Source: Actinomycetota bacterium (lineage in GTDB: Bacteria > Actinomycetota > Thermoleophilia > Miltoncostaeales > Miltoncostaeaceae). Taken from it: 64,000 bases of DNA. This document shows positions 1-8,641 of the stretch, in pieces (position 1 is the stretch's first letter; each line of letters opens with the position of its first letter). The stretch covers positions 1-64,000 of the forward strand of contig CAUJCX010000035.1 in assembly GCA_963169235.1 (NCBI GenBank), read 5' to 3'. The notes beneath the pieces are model-generated. The model worked only from the letters and a program-made list of their open reading frames with translations, had not been told where the DNA came from and did not search any database. The position numbers were made by a program, and so were the translations under genes.

Positions 1-1
1 C

Positions 2-283
2 GACGGCAACCTGCGCAACCAGGACGAGATGGAGGACTACCTGGTGCAGGCAGGGCTTGAGCCCGTGGACATCTGGATGGAGACCCGCGTGCGCCACACC
101 ACCGTCGACGCGTACATGGAGCGCATGCGCGTGGTGGCCGGTCACATGATCGGCGACCAATCCGACGCCGAGGTGGCCGACTACGTGGCGAAGATCGACG
201 CCAAGCTGCGGGAGCTCGCCGGGCCGCGCGGGTGGACGTACGAGTTCGCGAAGCTGTTCGCCATCGCCCGTAAGCCCGCGTAG
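2..283 (+). CDS. Probable SAM-dependent methyltransferase, C-terminal end (5' truncated)
   Basis: The reading frame is open from base 2 and ends with TAG at 281-283, so only the last 93 residues are present and the true start lies outside the window. The visible part has a helical segment around YMERMRVVAGHMIGDQSD and ends in EFAKLFAIARKPA, which resembles the final strand of class I (Rossmann) SAM-dependent methyltransferases. The SAM-binding motifs would lie in the missing N-terminal half, so the family is inferred from the tail only and the substrate cannot be named. It converges on the molybdoenzyme gene that ends at 364. Confidence 0.5.
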   Translation, partial: DGNLRNQDEMEDYLVQAGLEPVDIWMETRVRHTTVDAYMERMRVVAGHMIGDQSDAEVADYVAKIDAKLRELAGPRGWTYEFAKLFAIARKPA

Positions 284-363
284 AGGAGCCGTTCTGCGGC
301 CCCGGGTGTGATGCACCGGAGATAACGGCCCGGCGGCCGTCGCGGGGGCCGCTGCGGGCCCGC

Positions 364-2583
364 TCAGGCGGGGAGCACCTCGACCAGCGCGTTGTAGTCG
401 GGCACGCCGCTGATGGGATCCCGCCGCCCGGACGCCAGCAGCGGGTTGCACTCGGGGAAGAACATCTGCACGTTGCCCGGGTGCATCTTCGCCACGTGCA
501 CGGTGGCCGTCACCTCGCCCGCCTCCGACCGCACCCGCACCGGGGCGCCGTCGGCCACGCCGAGCGCACCCGCGTCGGCGGCCGAGATGAACAGGGCGTC
601 GCGCATGGCGCCGGTCATGGGGTCCTTGTCCTTGAACACCATGCTGTTGAACTGCTTGCCACGACGGGTCGACAGCACCAGGCGGCCCTCGGGGGGACGC
701 GGGTCGGCCGGGTCGATCGGCGAGAAGTGTGCGCGGCCGTCGGCGGTGGGGAAGACCCAGCCGTCGCACAGGCGCGGGCCGCCCCACTGCACCTGATCCC
801 CCGTCTTCGCCAGGTGCTGGATGCCGTCGTACATGGGCACCACCCGGGCGATCTCGTCGCGGATCGCCTGGCCGTCGGCGAACGTGATCTGGTGGCGCCG
901 GTCGGGGTGCACGCGCGCGGCGACGTCGGTGAAGATGCGCCACTCGCTGCGCACCTCGCCCACCACATGCCCCGGGATGCGCGGGCTGTACGCGATGCGG
1001 CGCTCGGTGGTGGTCTCGGTGCCGCCGCCCTCCTGCTCGTAGCGCGTCGCCGCGGGCAGCAGCACCACTGTCTCGCCGGGGTCCACCAGCATCTGGGTGC
1101 TGACGATGATGTCCTGGTGCACGCGCACCGGCACGTCGGCAAGCCGGCGCGCCACCGTGGCGGGGTCGGGCAACACGTCCAGGAAGTTGCCGCCGCTCGA
1201 CCACAGCACGTCGAGCGCCCCCCGCTCGACGGCCTCGAGCATCTCGTCGGCCGACAGGCCCGGCGTGGACGGCACGTCGAAGCCGTACTGCCCGGACAAC
1301 ATCGCCGCGTTGCCGGCGTCCACGGCAAGGCCGCCCGGGAACGACGTGGCGTACGCGCCCATCTCGGCTCCGCCCTGCACCCCCGAATGCCCACGGATCG
1401 GCATGAGGCCCGCGTTCTCGCGGCCCACGTTGCCGCGCACCAGGGCCAGGTCGATGAGCGCCTGCACGTTGTCGACGCCGAACGGATGCTGGGTGAGTCC
1501 CATCGACCACACGAACACGGCGTTATCGGCATCGGCGTACAGGCGGGCGAACTCGCGGATGGTGGCGACGTCGGTGCCGCAGCGCGACGACAGCTCCTCG
1601 AGCGTCACGCCGGTGAGGCCCTCCATCAGCGCGTCGTACCCGGACGTGTGCCCGTCGATGAACGCGCGGTCCACCGCTCCCATCTCGTCGAGCACCTTGA
1701 TGACGGCGGCCACGAACGCCCGGTCGCCGCCGGTGTTCACGGGCACGAACATGTCGGTCATCTTGGTGCCGAGGAGCGCGCTCTCGGTGTTGGACGGCAC
1801 CCAATAGCGCTCAAGGCCCGGCTCGCGGAACGGGTTGACCACCACCACCTTGGTGCCCTTCGTGCGGGCCATGTACAGGTACTTCATGGTGACGGGCTGC
1901 GCGTTGGCCACGTCGGAGCCCCACAGCACCACCAGGTCGGTGCCCAGCAGGTCGGTGTAGCTGATGGTGGTGGCCGCGGCGCCCACGGTCTGCTTGAGCG
2001 CGAAGGTGGACGGCGCGTGGCAGATGCGGGCGGCGTTGTCGACGTTGTTGGTGCCCAGGAACCGCATGGCCTTCTGGGCCGCGTAGTACACCTCGTTGGT
2101 GATGCCCCGGGCGGTGAGGTACAGCGCGATGCGGTCGGGGCCCGCGTCGCGGATGCGGCCCGCCACCAGGTCGAGGGCGTCGTCCCAGCGCACGCGCCGG
2201 AAGCCGGGCTCGCCGGCGTGGCGCACCATGGGGTACGCCAGGCGGCCCAGGTCGCGTAGCTGCTTGCCGGACATGCGCTTCAGGGGCTCCACGTCGGCCA
2301 GCAGGTCGTGGTCCATGGCGCCCATGGTGTTCACGCGCAGAAGGCTCAGGCGCGTGAGGCACAGGTGGGTCGAGTCCATCGTCCAGTCGTGCAGGCCCGC
2401 GACGCCCAGCGCGCAGCCGTCGCACACCCCGCGGCTGAGGATGCGCCACGCGTGCGGCAGGTTGTCGCGGTTCTCCCACAGCACCTTGGCCATCTCGCCG
2501 TAGTGGTTGGGCTTCACCTTGCCCAGGCCGTTGGGGCTCCAGCCGGCCCACAGGTCACGCCTGCGCGGTGCGGTGCGTCCCAT
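364..2583 (-). CDS. Formate-dehydrogenase-like molybdopterin oxidoreductase (YdeP/Fdh-alpha-like)
   Basis: This 739-residue protein belongs to the bis-MGD molybdopterin oxidoreductases, in the branch of cytoplasmic formate-dehydrogenase-alpha-like proteins. Cys54, Cys57 and Cys75 (RGVCDGCALGV...THLC) form the shortened N-terminal Cys cluster of that branch. In NNVDNAARICHAPS, Cys188 sits where E. coli FdhF has selenocysteine, so this is a Cys-type enzyme. The C-terminal part is the molybdopterin dinucleotide-binding domain. The ATG at 2583 was chosen because it overlaps the fdhD stop (TGATG) and gives the family N terminus; the frame stays open upstream, but only as a shadow of fdhD. Substrate is unproven, since many members of this branch have unknown substrates. 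Confidence 0.88.
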   Translation of the reverse strand: MGRTAPRRRDLWAGWSPNGLGKVKPNHYGEMAKVLWENRDNLPHAWRILSRGVCDGCALGVAGLHDWTMDSTHLCLTRLSLLRVNTMGAMDHDLLADVEPLKRMSGKQLRDLGRLAYPMVRHAGEPGFRRVRWDDALDLVAGRIRDAGPDRIALYLTARGITNEVYYAAQKAMRFLGTNNVDNAARICHAPSTFALKQTVGAAATTISYTDLLGTDLVVLWGSDVANAQPVTMKYLYMARTKGTKVVVVNPFREPGLERYWVPSNTESALLGTKMTDMFVPVNTGGDRAFVAAVIKVLDEMGAVDRAFIDGHTSGYDALMEGLTGVTLEELSSRCGTDVATIREFARLYADADNAVFVWSMGLTQHPFGVDNVQALIDLALVRGNVGRENAGLMPIRGHSGVQGGAEMGAYATSFPGGLAVDAGNAAMLSGQYGFDVPSTPGLSADEMLEAVERGALDVLWSSGGNFLDVLPDPATVARRLADVPVRVHQDIIVSTQMLVDPGETVVLLPAATRYEQEGGGTETTTERRIAYSPRIPGHVVGEVRSEWRIFTDVAARVHPDRRHQITFADGQAIRDEIARVVPMYDGIQHLAKTGDQVQWGGPRLCDGWVFPTADGRAHFSPIDPADPRPPEGRLVLSTRRGKQFNSMVFKDKDPMTGAMRDALFISAADAGALGVADGAPVRVRSEAGEVTATVHVAKMHPGNVQMFFPECNPLLASGRRDPISGVPDYNALVEVLPA

Positions 2584-3434
2584 CAGTCGTCCCCCTGGCG
2601 TATGCGCTCGTCGTGGCTGTACACGTTCATGTCGCCACCGCGCACGAATGCGGCCAGCGTGATGCCCAGCTCGTGCGACGCGGTGACCGCCAGCGTCGAC
2701 GGACCCGACACGGCGCAGATGACGGGGATGCCGGCCATCGCGGCCTTCTGCACGATCTCGAACGAGACGCGCCCCGACACCGTGAGCACGGTACCCCTCA
2801 GCGGCAGGCGGCCGTCCATGGCGGCGGCGCCGATGACCTTGTCGACGGCGTTGTGGCGGCCGATGTCCTCCGCCACCAGCGGCGGCGCCCCCGGCGTGAA
2901 CAGGCCCGCGCCGTGCAGGGTGCCCGTGCGGGCGAACCCCGGCTGGGTGTCGCGCAGCGCGTCCGGCAGCGCCGTCAGCCAGGCCGCGTCGAACGTGGCA
3001 TCGTCGTCCACGGCCGCGCAACGGACGGCCAGCTCGTCCAGCGTGACCCGCCCGCACAGGCCACACGCGGCGGTCATCGCGTGCGCCCGCGGGGACACGG
3101 GGCGGCGCAGCGGGCGGCGGGTGTGCACGGTCACCGCGTTGAACGCCTGCGGCACCCCCGGACCGGTGCAGTACGCGACGCGGGCGACATCGTCCGGGGC
3201 GATCAGCCCCTCGGTGACCAACAGGCCCACCGCCAGCGCGAAGTCGGCCCCCGGGGTGCGCATGGTCACCGTCACCGGCTCGGGCGGGGCCCCCGCCGCG
3301 GCCACGCGCACCTCCAGGGGCTCCTCCACGGCCAGGCGGTCGTCACGGCGGCTCCATGCCCCGTCGCGCAGCCGCAACACGCGGCCACGCGCGCTGGGGC
3401 GCGGCGGGGACGCGGGGGCGGCGGGACGCGGCAT
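2583..3434 (-). CDS. fdhD: Formate dehydrogenase accessory sulfurtransferase FdhD
   Basis: FdhD passes sulfur from a cysteine desulfurase to the Mo-bis-MGD cofactor of formate dehydrogenases. The 283-residue product carries the conserved CxxC pair (CGLCGR, residues 124-127) needed for sulfur transfer, the TEGLI segment, and the C-terminal DIGRHNAVDK and SGRVSFEIVQKA motifs. The ATG at 3434 gives a normal family length; the frame extends further upstream only as non-homologous, Arg-rich shadow sequence. Its stop overlaps the start of the molybdoenzyme gene (TGATG), so the two are probably translationally coupled, which supports that enzyme being the FdhD client. Confidence 0.95.
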   Translation of the reverse strand: MPRPAAPASPPRPSARGRVLRLRDGAWSRRDDRLAVEEPLEVRVAAAGAPPEPVTVTMRTPGADFALAVGLLVTEGLIAPDDVARVAYCTGPGVPQAFNAVTVHTRRPLRRPVSPRAHAMTAACGLCGRVTLDELAVRCAAVDDDATFDAAWLTALPDALRDTQPGFARTGTLHGAGLFTPGAPPLVAEDIGRHNAVDKVIGAAAMDGRLPLRGTVLTVSGRVSFEIVQKAAMAGIPVICAVSGPSTLAVTASHELGITLAAFVRGGDMNVYSHDERIRQGDD

Positions 3435-3475
3435 CGTGTCGTCGGCGGGTTCCGGCGCGGGGCCGTGGACGAAGG

Positions 3476-4189
3476 TCAGCTGGCCGCCCCGAAGACGTCG
3501 CCGGGCTGCAGGTCGGGCACCTCGACCGACGCGCCCGTCAGGGCCTGCAACTCGGCGGGACGGCCCACCAGCGGCGGGAACGTGCCGAAGTGGCCGCACA
3601 GCACCTTGGTGACGCCCAGCAGGCGCACGGCCACGGCCGCGCGCGCCGGGCCCATGGTGAAGTGCCCGCCGATGGGAAGCACCGCCACCTCGGGCGCGTG
3701 CAGCTCGGCCAGAAGCGCCATGTCGCCGAACACGTCGGTGTCGCCCGCCTGGTACACCACGAGGCCGTCGGGGAACTCGATCATGAACCCGGCCGCCGCC
3801 CCGCCCTGCAGCATCGTGTCGTCGGGGGCACCGATGCCGCTGCCGTGCACGGCGGTGACCATGGTGGCCGCGACGCCGGCCGCCTCGACGGTGCCGCCGC
3901 ACCCCATCTGCGTCACGTTCTCGACGCCCTGGCCGATGAGGTGGGCACCCACCTCCCAGCTGGCCACCACGGGTGCGCCCGTGCGGGCCGCCAACGGCGG
4001 CAGATCGGCGATGTGGTCGATGTGGCCGTGCGTGACGAGGATGGCATCCACATCGGGTTCGCGCAGATCCTCAGGACACGTGGGGTTGTTGCCGAGGAAG
4101 GGATCCACGATCACCCTCTTGCCCTCGGATGTGGTCCACAGCCACGTCCCGTGCCCGAGCCACGTCACTGAGTTGCCCCTGAGATCCAT
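3476..4189 (-). CDS. Metal-dependent hydrolase, MBL fold (UPF0173/YtkL type)
   Basis: The 237-residue product has the metallo-beta-lactamase signature THGHIDH (residues 53-59), then a conserved VVYQAGDTDVFGDM segment (third metal-binding region) and GGHFTMGPARAA near the C terminus, as in UPF0173 hydrolases. The start at 4189 follows a GAAGGGG ribosome-binding site and gives the usual MxLrGNSVTWLGH beginning. It lies 41 bases before fdhD on the same strand, so it may be the first gene of a three-gene operon, although no role in formate metabolism is known for the family. Substrate unknown. Confidence 0.88.
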   Translation of the reverse strand: MDLRGNSVTWLGHGTWLWTTSEGKRVIVDPFLGNNPTCPEDLREPDVDAILVTHGHIDHIADLPPLAARTGAPVVASWEVGAHLIGQGVENVTQMGCGGTVEAAGVAATMVTAVHGSGIGAPDDTMLQGGAAAGFMIEFPDGLVVYQAGDTDVFGDMALLAELHAPEVAVLPIGGHFTMGPARAAVAVRLLGVTKVLCGHFGTFPPLVGRPAELQALTGASVEVPDLQPGDVFGAAS

Positions 4190-4318
4190 TACGACACCCC
4201 TTCGCCGGTTCTCGCCCGATGTGGTCACTCTCCACCCCGGCGCGCCGCGGCGCAAGCCGAGGTGGGTGGACCGCCACCATCCGGCGCGCCACAATAGGGG
4301 GATGCCCGGAGCCGCCCC

Positions 4319-4570
4319 GTGACGACCAAGCGCATGCCGCAGCCCATCGAGATCACGTGCCCCACGTGCGGGCTCATCGCCGAGCTGTACCGGCCTCGCG
4401 GCGCGGCACGGCCCCGCCTGTGCGCGTGCCCTCCGGTGCAGCGCGTGGCGAAGGTCACCGGGCGGCGCGTGTGCATGAGCTGCCCGACCGTGCTCAACCG
4501 GTACAACCCGGGACCGGAGTGCGGGGCGTGCACCCGGCGGCGACAGTCAGCGAAACCTTCTTTGAAATGA
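4319..4570 (+). CDS. Small zinc-ribbon protein, unknown function
   Basis: This GTG-started frame encodes 83 residues with two Cys-pair knuckles: CPTC/CAC in the N-terminal half and CMSC...CGAC in the C-terminal half. The tail [11 protein letters not shown] resembles the zinc-ribbon tail of some actinobacterial helix-turn-helix regulators, but no HTH is visible here. The protein is basic (RRRQS near the end), which would fit nucleic-acid binding. It is divergent from the hydrolase at 4189 and precedes the cyclic-di-GMP gene. No function can be assigned. Confidence 0.6.
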   Translation: MTTKRMPQPIEITCPTCGLIAELYRPRGAARPRLCACPPVQRVAKVTGRRVCMSCPTVLNRYNPGPECGACTRRRQSAKPSLK

Positions 4571-4718
4571 CGATTGCGGCGCGTTCGGTGGCGTTCAGGG
4601 GGGCGCCTGGGTAAGACTGGGTCGCATCGACCGCGCGCGCACACCACTCACCGCCCCCGGGGCCGACCGCGACGATCCGTCGGGGCTCGCGCGCTTTCGG
4701 CTCCTGCAGCGCGGTCAG

Positions 4719-6965
4719 GTGGCCATCCTGGGCCTCCTGGGGTTCGCCGTCATCGTGGTGGCCGGCTACTTCGGCCACGTGCTGAACGACGCGGCGTCCG
4801 AGCAGCGCCGCGCGAACGCCCTCTACTCGGACATCGTCGCGATGCGCGACCGCGGGCGCGAGGCCGAGATCCTGCAGTGGAAGGCGCTGGTCGATCGGGG
4901 GCGGCCGATCGCGCCTGAACTGGGCCTGCGCGTCAACGCCCTGACCGCCGAGGCCCGCGACATGATGCGCCGCCAGCGCACCGTCGACCCCGACTCGGCC
5001 GACGCGGCACAGGCGGCCGAGCAGACGGTGGCGGGCCTGTCACGCCTGCAGGACCTGCTAGTGGGGTACCTCACCGCGGAGACCCCGGCCCAGCGCAGGG
5101 CGATCATGGATGGCTCGTTCGACGACGTCAGCGCCACGACGGCGGCGATGGGCCGCTGGGTGACCGCCCGGGGCGCCGCGTCGCAGCGGGCCACCACGCA
5201 CTTCGAGCGCACCGCGCGACGGCTGTCGGCCATGCTGATCGGCGTGGTGTCGGCCGTGCTGCTGGTGGGCTTCGCGCTGTGGCTGCGCCTCGAGAAGGCC
5301 CGCGAGCGCGTGCTCTTGCACGTCGACCGGGCGGGGCACGAGCAGGCCGGGCTGCGCCGGGTGGCCGAGCTGGTGGCCGCCGAGGAGGACGAACGTAGCG
5401 TTCTGTCGGCCGTGGCGCAGGAGATGGTGGCGCTGACGGGCGCGGGGGGCGCGTGGGTGGTGCGCATCGAGGGTCGGCTGGCGTTCGTGCACGGCGCGGC
5501 GATGGAGTCGGCCCCGCTACGCCTGCGCCTGGACGGCGTGACGCGGTTCCCCATCGCCCACGGCGGTGCGCTGGAGCGCGCGCTCGCCACCGGGGCGCCG
5601 GCGTTCGGCGAGGACGGCGGCGGGCCCGGGCCGGAGGAGCGGCGCCTGCGCGAGCTGGGCGCCCGGGTGGCGATCGCCGCCCCCATCGTCGCGTCCGGGC
5701 GCACGTGGGGCGCGGTGCTGGCCCTCGGCACGCGGGCCGACCGCCTGCGCCGGGGCAGCGAGGACAACCTCCTGCCGTTCGCCCGCCTGGCCGGCCTGGC
5801 CATCACCGGCGCGGAGGGGCGCCGGGTGCTGACCGAGCGGGCCGAGACCGATGCGCTGACGGGCCTGCCGAACCACGCCGCGTTCCACCAGCGGCTGGCG
5901 CAGACCACGTCGCAGGCGGGGCAGGACGGCGGGGAGGCCGCCGTGGTCCTGTCCGACCTGGACCTGCTGACCGAGGTCAACGTGCGCGACGGCCACCACG
6001 AGGGCGACCGGGTGCTGGCCGCCGTCGCGCGGCGGCTGGCGCCCCTGACGCCGCCCGGCGGCATGCTGGCCCGGGTCGGTGGCGAGGAGTTCGGCTGGCT
6101 GGTACCGGGCATGACCCAGCAGGCGGCGATGCAGCTGGCCGAGCGCGCTCGCCGCGCCGTCAGCGCCGCCCCGGTGGGCACCAACCGCGTGACCATCTCG
6201 GTCGGGGTCGCGACGCTGGGACTGGTGGGCGACCGCACGCCGCTGTTCGCGGGCGCGGACGCCGCGCTGCAGGTGGCGAAGGCGAAGGGCCGCGACACCG
6301 TGGTGGCGTTCGCCCCCGAGTTCCTCACCAGCGAGGCGCGCCAGATGCGCCAGCGGCAGATCGAGCGCACCCGCACGCTGTCCGCCGTGCGTGCGCTGGC
6401 GCGCGCCGTGGACGCCCGCGACCCCGCCACTCAGCGCCACTCCGAGCGCGTGGCGGCCATGACGTACCGCATCGCGCGGCTGGCGGGCTGGACGGAGGAA
6501 CGCGCCGAGCTGGCCCGTGAGGCCGCGCTGGTGCACGACGTCGGCAAGATCGGCGTCCCCGACCACGTGCTGCGCAAGGCCGGGGCGCTCACCGACGAGG
6601 AGTTCGCGCTCATCGCGACCCATGCGGAGCTGGGGGCGACGATCGTCGCCGACGTGCTGACGCCCGAGCAGACCGGCTGGGTGCGCCACCACCACGAGCG
6701 GACGGACGGCAGGGGATATCCGGACGGCTTGGCCGGCGACGACATCCCCGAGGGCGCGCGCATCATGGCCATCGCGGATGCCTGGGACGCCATGACCGCC
6801 GACCGTCCGTACCGGCGCGCGCTGACCATCGACGCGGCCATCGCGGAATGCCGCTTCGCCGCAGGTTCGCAGCTCGACGAACGCCTCGTCGCGCTGGCGA
6901 CGCCGACGCTGCCGCAGACGCTCAGCGACCACGAGACCGACTTCTCGGGGCAATTACCGGGATAG
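4719..6965 (+). CDS. Membrane GAF-GGDEF-HD-GYP cyclic-di-GMP synthase/phosphodiesterase
   Basis: A 748-residue bifunctional signalling protein. A transmembrane segment (about residues 3-19), an extracytoplasmic helical sensor region (20-165) and a second transmembrane segment (170-190) are followed by a GAF domain (about 210-370). Next comes a GGDEF domain (375-530) with an intact GGEEF signature at 454-458, so diguanylate cyclase activity is plausible. An HD-GYP domain follows (555-725) with HDVGKIG and [11 protein letters not shown], the complete motifs of cyclic-di-GMP phosphodiesterases. GTG 4719 is the first ordinary start codon in frame. The frame stays open back to the stop at 4563-4565, and CTG 4617 would add 34 plausible residues, so the start is uncertain. 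Confidence 0.9.
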   Translation: MAILGLLGFAVIVVAGYFGHVLNDAASEQRRANALYSDIVAMRDRGREAEILQWKALVDRGRPIAPELGLRVNALTAEARDMMRRQRTVDPDSADAAQAAEQTVAGLSRLQDLLVGYLTAETPAQRRAIMDGSFDDVSATTAAMGRWVTARGAASQRATTHFERTARRLSAMLIGVVSAVLLVGFALWLRLEKARERVLLHVDRAGHEQAGLRRVAELVAAEEDERSVLSAVAQEMVALTGAGGAWVVRIEGRLAFVHGAAMESAPLRLRLDGVTRFPIAHGGALERALATGAPAFGEDGGGPGPEERRLRELGARVAIAAPIVASGRTWGAVLALGTRADRLRRGSEDNLLPFARLAGLAITGAEGRRVLTERAETDALTGLPNHAAFHQRLAQTTSQAGQDGGEAAVVLSDLDLLTEVNVRDGHHEGDRVLAAVARRLAPLTPPGGMLARVGGEEFGWLVPGMTQQAAMQLAERARRAVSAAPVGTNRVTISVGVATLGLVGDRTPLFAGADAALQVAKAKGRDTVVAFAPEFLTSEARQMRQRQIERTRTLSAVRALARAVDARDPATQRHSERVAAMTYRIARLAGWTEERAELAREAALVHDVGKIGVPDHVLRKAGALTDEEFALIATHAELGATIVADVLTPEQTGWVRHHHERTDGRGYPDGLAGDDIPEGARIMAIADAWDAMTADRPYRRALTIDAAIAECRFAAGSQLDERLVALATPTLPQTLSDHETDFSGQLPG

Positions 6966-7013
6966 CGCCCGTCAGAGGTCGAGAATCGGGCACGACGTGG
7001 CGATAAAGACGTT

Positions 7014-7448
7014 ATGCCGCTGAGCGCTCACAGCCTGGTGGGGTTCACCCAGCTCGCCCGCAACACCCTGGAAACGGGGCGCGGGCAGGGTCTGCAGGTG
7101 CTGCAGCGCATCGAGGCCACCATGGGCACCGAGCGGGGTGAACCGCTGTCGGTGCTCATGAAGGGCGCCGGGCTGGACGCCATGGAGGTGGCCGCGCTGA
7201 TGAGGGCCGGCTTCCTGTCGGCGCTCGACCTGCAGCGCTCCCAGGTGTGCGAGCGCTGCCACCGGCAGCCCACCGCGGGCACGACCCTGTGCGGGCCGTG
7301 TCGCCACTACCTGGGCTGGGCGCGCCTCATGGGCGAGGAGGTTCCCGAACCTCCGCCCATCCAACGGGCTCCGACCGCGCCCGACGCCGGCCCCGGCACC
7401 ATGCGCACGCGCCGCACCCGTCGCACGGACGACGCCGACACGCCCTGA
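7014..7448 (+). CDS. Small Cys-pair protein, unknown function
   Basis: The 144-residue product has a helical N-terminal half and a central single zinc-ribbon-like motif CERCHRQP...LCGPCRHY (two CxxC pairs), then a Pro/Thr/Arg-rich tail. It is not a known family to me. It begins 48 bases after the cyclic-di-GMP gene on the same strand, and no good Shine-Dalgarno sequence precedes the ATG. Together with the protein at 4319 it brackets the GGDEF/HD-GYP gene with short Cys-pair proteins, which may be coincidence or may indicate a shared regulatory role. Confidence 0.55.
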   Translation: MPLSAHSLVGFTQLARNTLETGRGQGLQVLQRIEATMGTERGEPLSVLMKGAGLDAMEVAALMRAGFLSALDLQRSQVCERCHRQPTAGTTLCGPCRHYLGWARLMGEEVPEPPPIQRAPTAPDAGPGTMRTRRTRRTDDADTP

Positions 7449-7467
7449 CGTGCGCCGCCCCGTCCGC

Positions 7468-7713
7468 CTACGGGCGGGCGGGGGACGCGGACGGTGGTGG
7501 CTCGGGTGCGCACCCCGTCGTGGGGCCACCGCACGTCCGCATCGGCGGTGCCGGCTCGGGCGCGCACTGGGGGGCACCGCCGTCGCCGCACGGCGGGACG
7601 GGGGAGGGGTCGGGCGCGGGGATCGGGTTGGGAGGCGCGGCCCAGGGGGGGACGCAGCCGGCGCTCAGCATCAGCGTCGCGGCCATGGGGAGGATCAGCA
7701 GGCGTCGTCTCAT
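7468..7713 (-). CDS. Small putative lipoprotein
   Basis: The 81-residue product starts MRRRLLILPMAATLMLSAGC, a typical bacterial lipoprotein signal with the lipobox LSAGC, so the mature chain would be anchored through Cys20. The remainder is short and dominated by Pro, Ala and Gly with a few Cys residues, with no recognisable domain. The ATG at 7713 was chosen because it gives a signal peptide with a short basic n-region. It is the last gene of the minus-strand group that starts with the histidine phosphatase. The low-complexity tail makes this a weaker call. Confidence 0.5.
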   Translation of the reverse strand: MRRRLLILPMAATLMLSAGCVPPWAAPPNPIPAPDPSPVPPCGDGGAPQCAPEPAPPMRTCGGPTTGCAPEPPPSASPARP

Positions 7714-7768
7714 GCCCCGTATACCCCGCCGACCGCCCATCGGTCACACCCGGGGCGCGGCGACGGGC

Positions 7769-7969
7769 TCAGCCGGCGTCGTCGGGCAGCAGGCGCCGGG
7801 CCGCACCCGCCAGATGGTGGTCGGCCGCCACCAGCGCCTCGGCGAACAGTACGGAGTCGATGCGCCCCTCGAACACGGGCACGTCCAGCTCGCGGGCGGC
7901 GTTCAGCACGACGCGCTCGTCGGCGCCGATCGCCTCGGCCAGCTGCTCCGGTGTGCGGTGTACGGTCAT
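7769..7969 (-). CDS. Small conserved-looking protein, unknown
   Basis: A 66-residue frame starting at ATG 7969 after a strong ribosome-binding site (GGAGGAG). The product is mainly helical (TPEQLAEAIGADERVVLNAARELDVPVFEGRID...) and looks like a compact helical domain; the helix-loop-helix near residues 8-35 could be a degenerate DNA-binding fold, but nothing specific is recognised. It lies 10 bases downstream of the histidine phosphatase on the same strand, so the two are probably co-transcribed. Confidence 0.55.
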   Translation of the reverse strand: MTVHRTPEQLAEAIGADERVVLNAARELDVPVFEGRIDSVLFAEALVAADHHLAGAARRLLPDDAG

Positions 7970-7979
7970 GGCTCCTCCG

Positions 7980-8609
7980 TTATCTCATGGGTGGAACTGG
8001 TGGTGCCGTCGGTGCGTCCCCGGCCCGCGCGTACATGCGCGCCAGGCCGTCAGCCAGCTCGTCGGCGGTGAAGCGGTACGGCGTGGCGTTCTCGATGCGG
8101 GTCACGCGGCCGTCGATGGGATCGTCGCCCGCCACGGCGTTGACCATCATGCGGATGGTGACGTCGTGCACGACGCACAGCGTGCACGCCTCGTGCGTGG
8201 TGCGCACCAGGCGCGCGTAGCCGTCGGCGTAGCGGCGCAGCGTGTCCAGCCGGCTCTCACCGCCCGTCGGCGCGGCGGCGGGACCGTGCTCGTGGCGCCA
8301 CGACCGGAACTCGTCGACCGGCCTGCCCTCGAAGCACCCCAGGCGCACGTCGTCGAACTCCGGATAGACATCGACGGGGACGTCGCGCCCGTCCAGGATG
8401 ATGCCGAGCGATTCGCGGGTGCGGGGAAAGCGCGTGCACACGGCCAGCGTGATGGGGTCGTCGCGTAGCTCCACGGCGACGGCGCGACACTGCTGCACGC
8501 CCTCATCGGTGAGGCGCACCGGCACGGACGGGTCGCCGTTGAGCACGCCGCGGACGTTGTAGTCGCTGCGGCCGTGACGCACCAGGATGAATTCGCGGGC
8601 GTCGTCCAT
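7980..8609 (-). CDS. Histidine phosphatase family protein (phosphoglycerate-mutase-like)
   Basis: The 209-residue protein carries the family RHG motif near the N terminus (ILVRHGRSDYN), which supplies the phospho-accepting histidine, an Arg-rich TRFPRTRES segment, and the second catalytic histidine in VVHDVTIRMM. Length and layout fit the broad histidine phosphatase superfamily (phosphoglycerate mutase, alpha-ribazole phosphatase, SixA-like). Substrate cannot be told from sequence. The ATG at 8609 puts the RHG at the usual distance from the start; sequence further upstream in this frame is a shadow of the next gene. Confidence 0.85.
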   Translation of the reverse strand: MDDAREFILVRHGRSDYNVRGVLNGDPSVPVRLTDEGVQQCRAVAVELRDDPITLAVCTRFPRTRESLGIILDGRDVPVDVYPEFDDVRLGCFEGRPVDEFRSWRHEHGPAAAPTGGESRLDTLRRYADGYARLVRTTHEACTLCVVHDVTIRMMVNAVAGDDPIDGRVTRIENATPYRFTADELADGLARMYARAGDAPTAPPVPPMR

Positions 8610-8641
8610 CGGGGGAGTATGGCGGTCGGCGGGGCTGGGCG

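Noticed and set aside
311-352. GAGATAACGG promoter-like box and a GCGGCC/GGCCGC hairpin between the first two genes
   Set aside because: The region lies between convergent genes; no start follows the box, and the six-pair stem with eight-base loop is too weak to call a terminator.
481-2259. Long open frame antisense to the molybdoenzyme gene
   Set aside because: It is His/Arg/Ala-rich low-complexity translation without any motif, opposite a clear enzyme; a typical shadow in GC-rich DNA.
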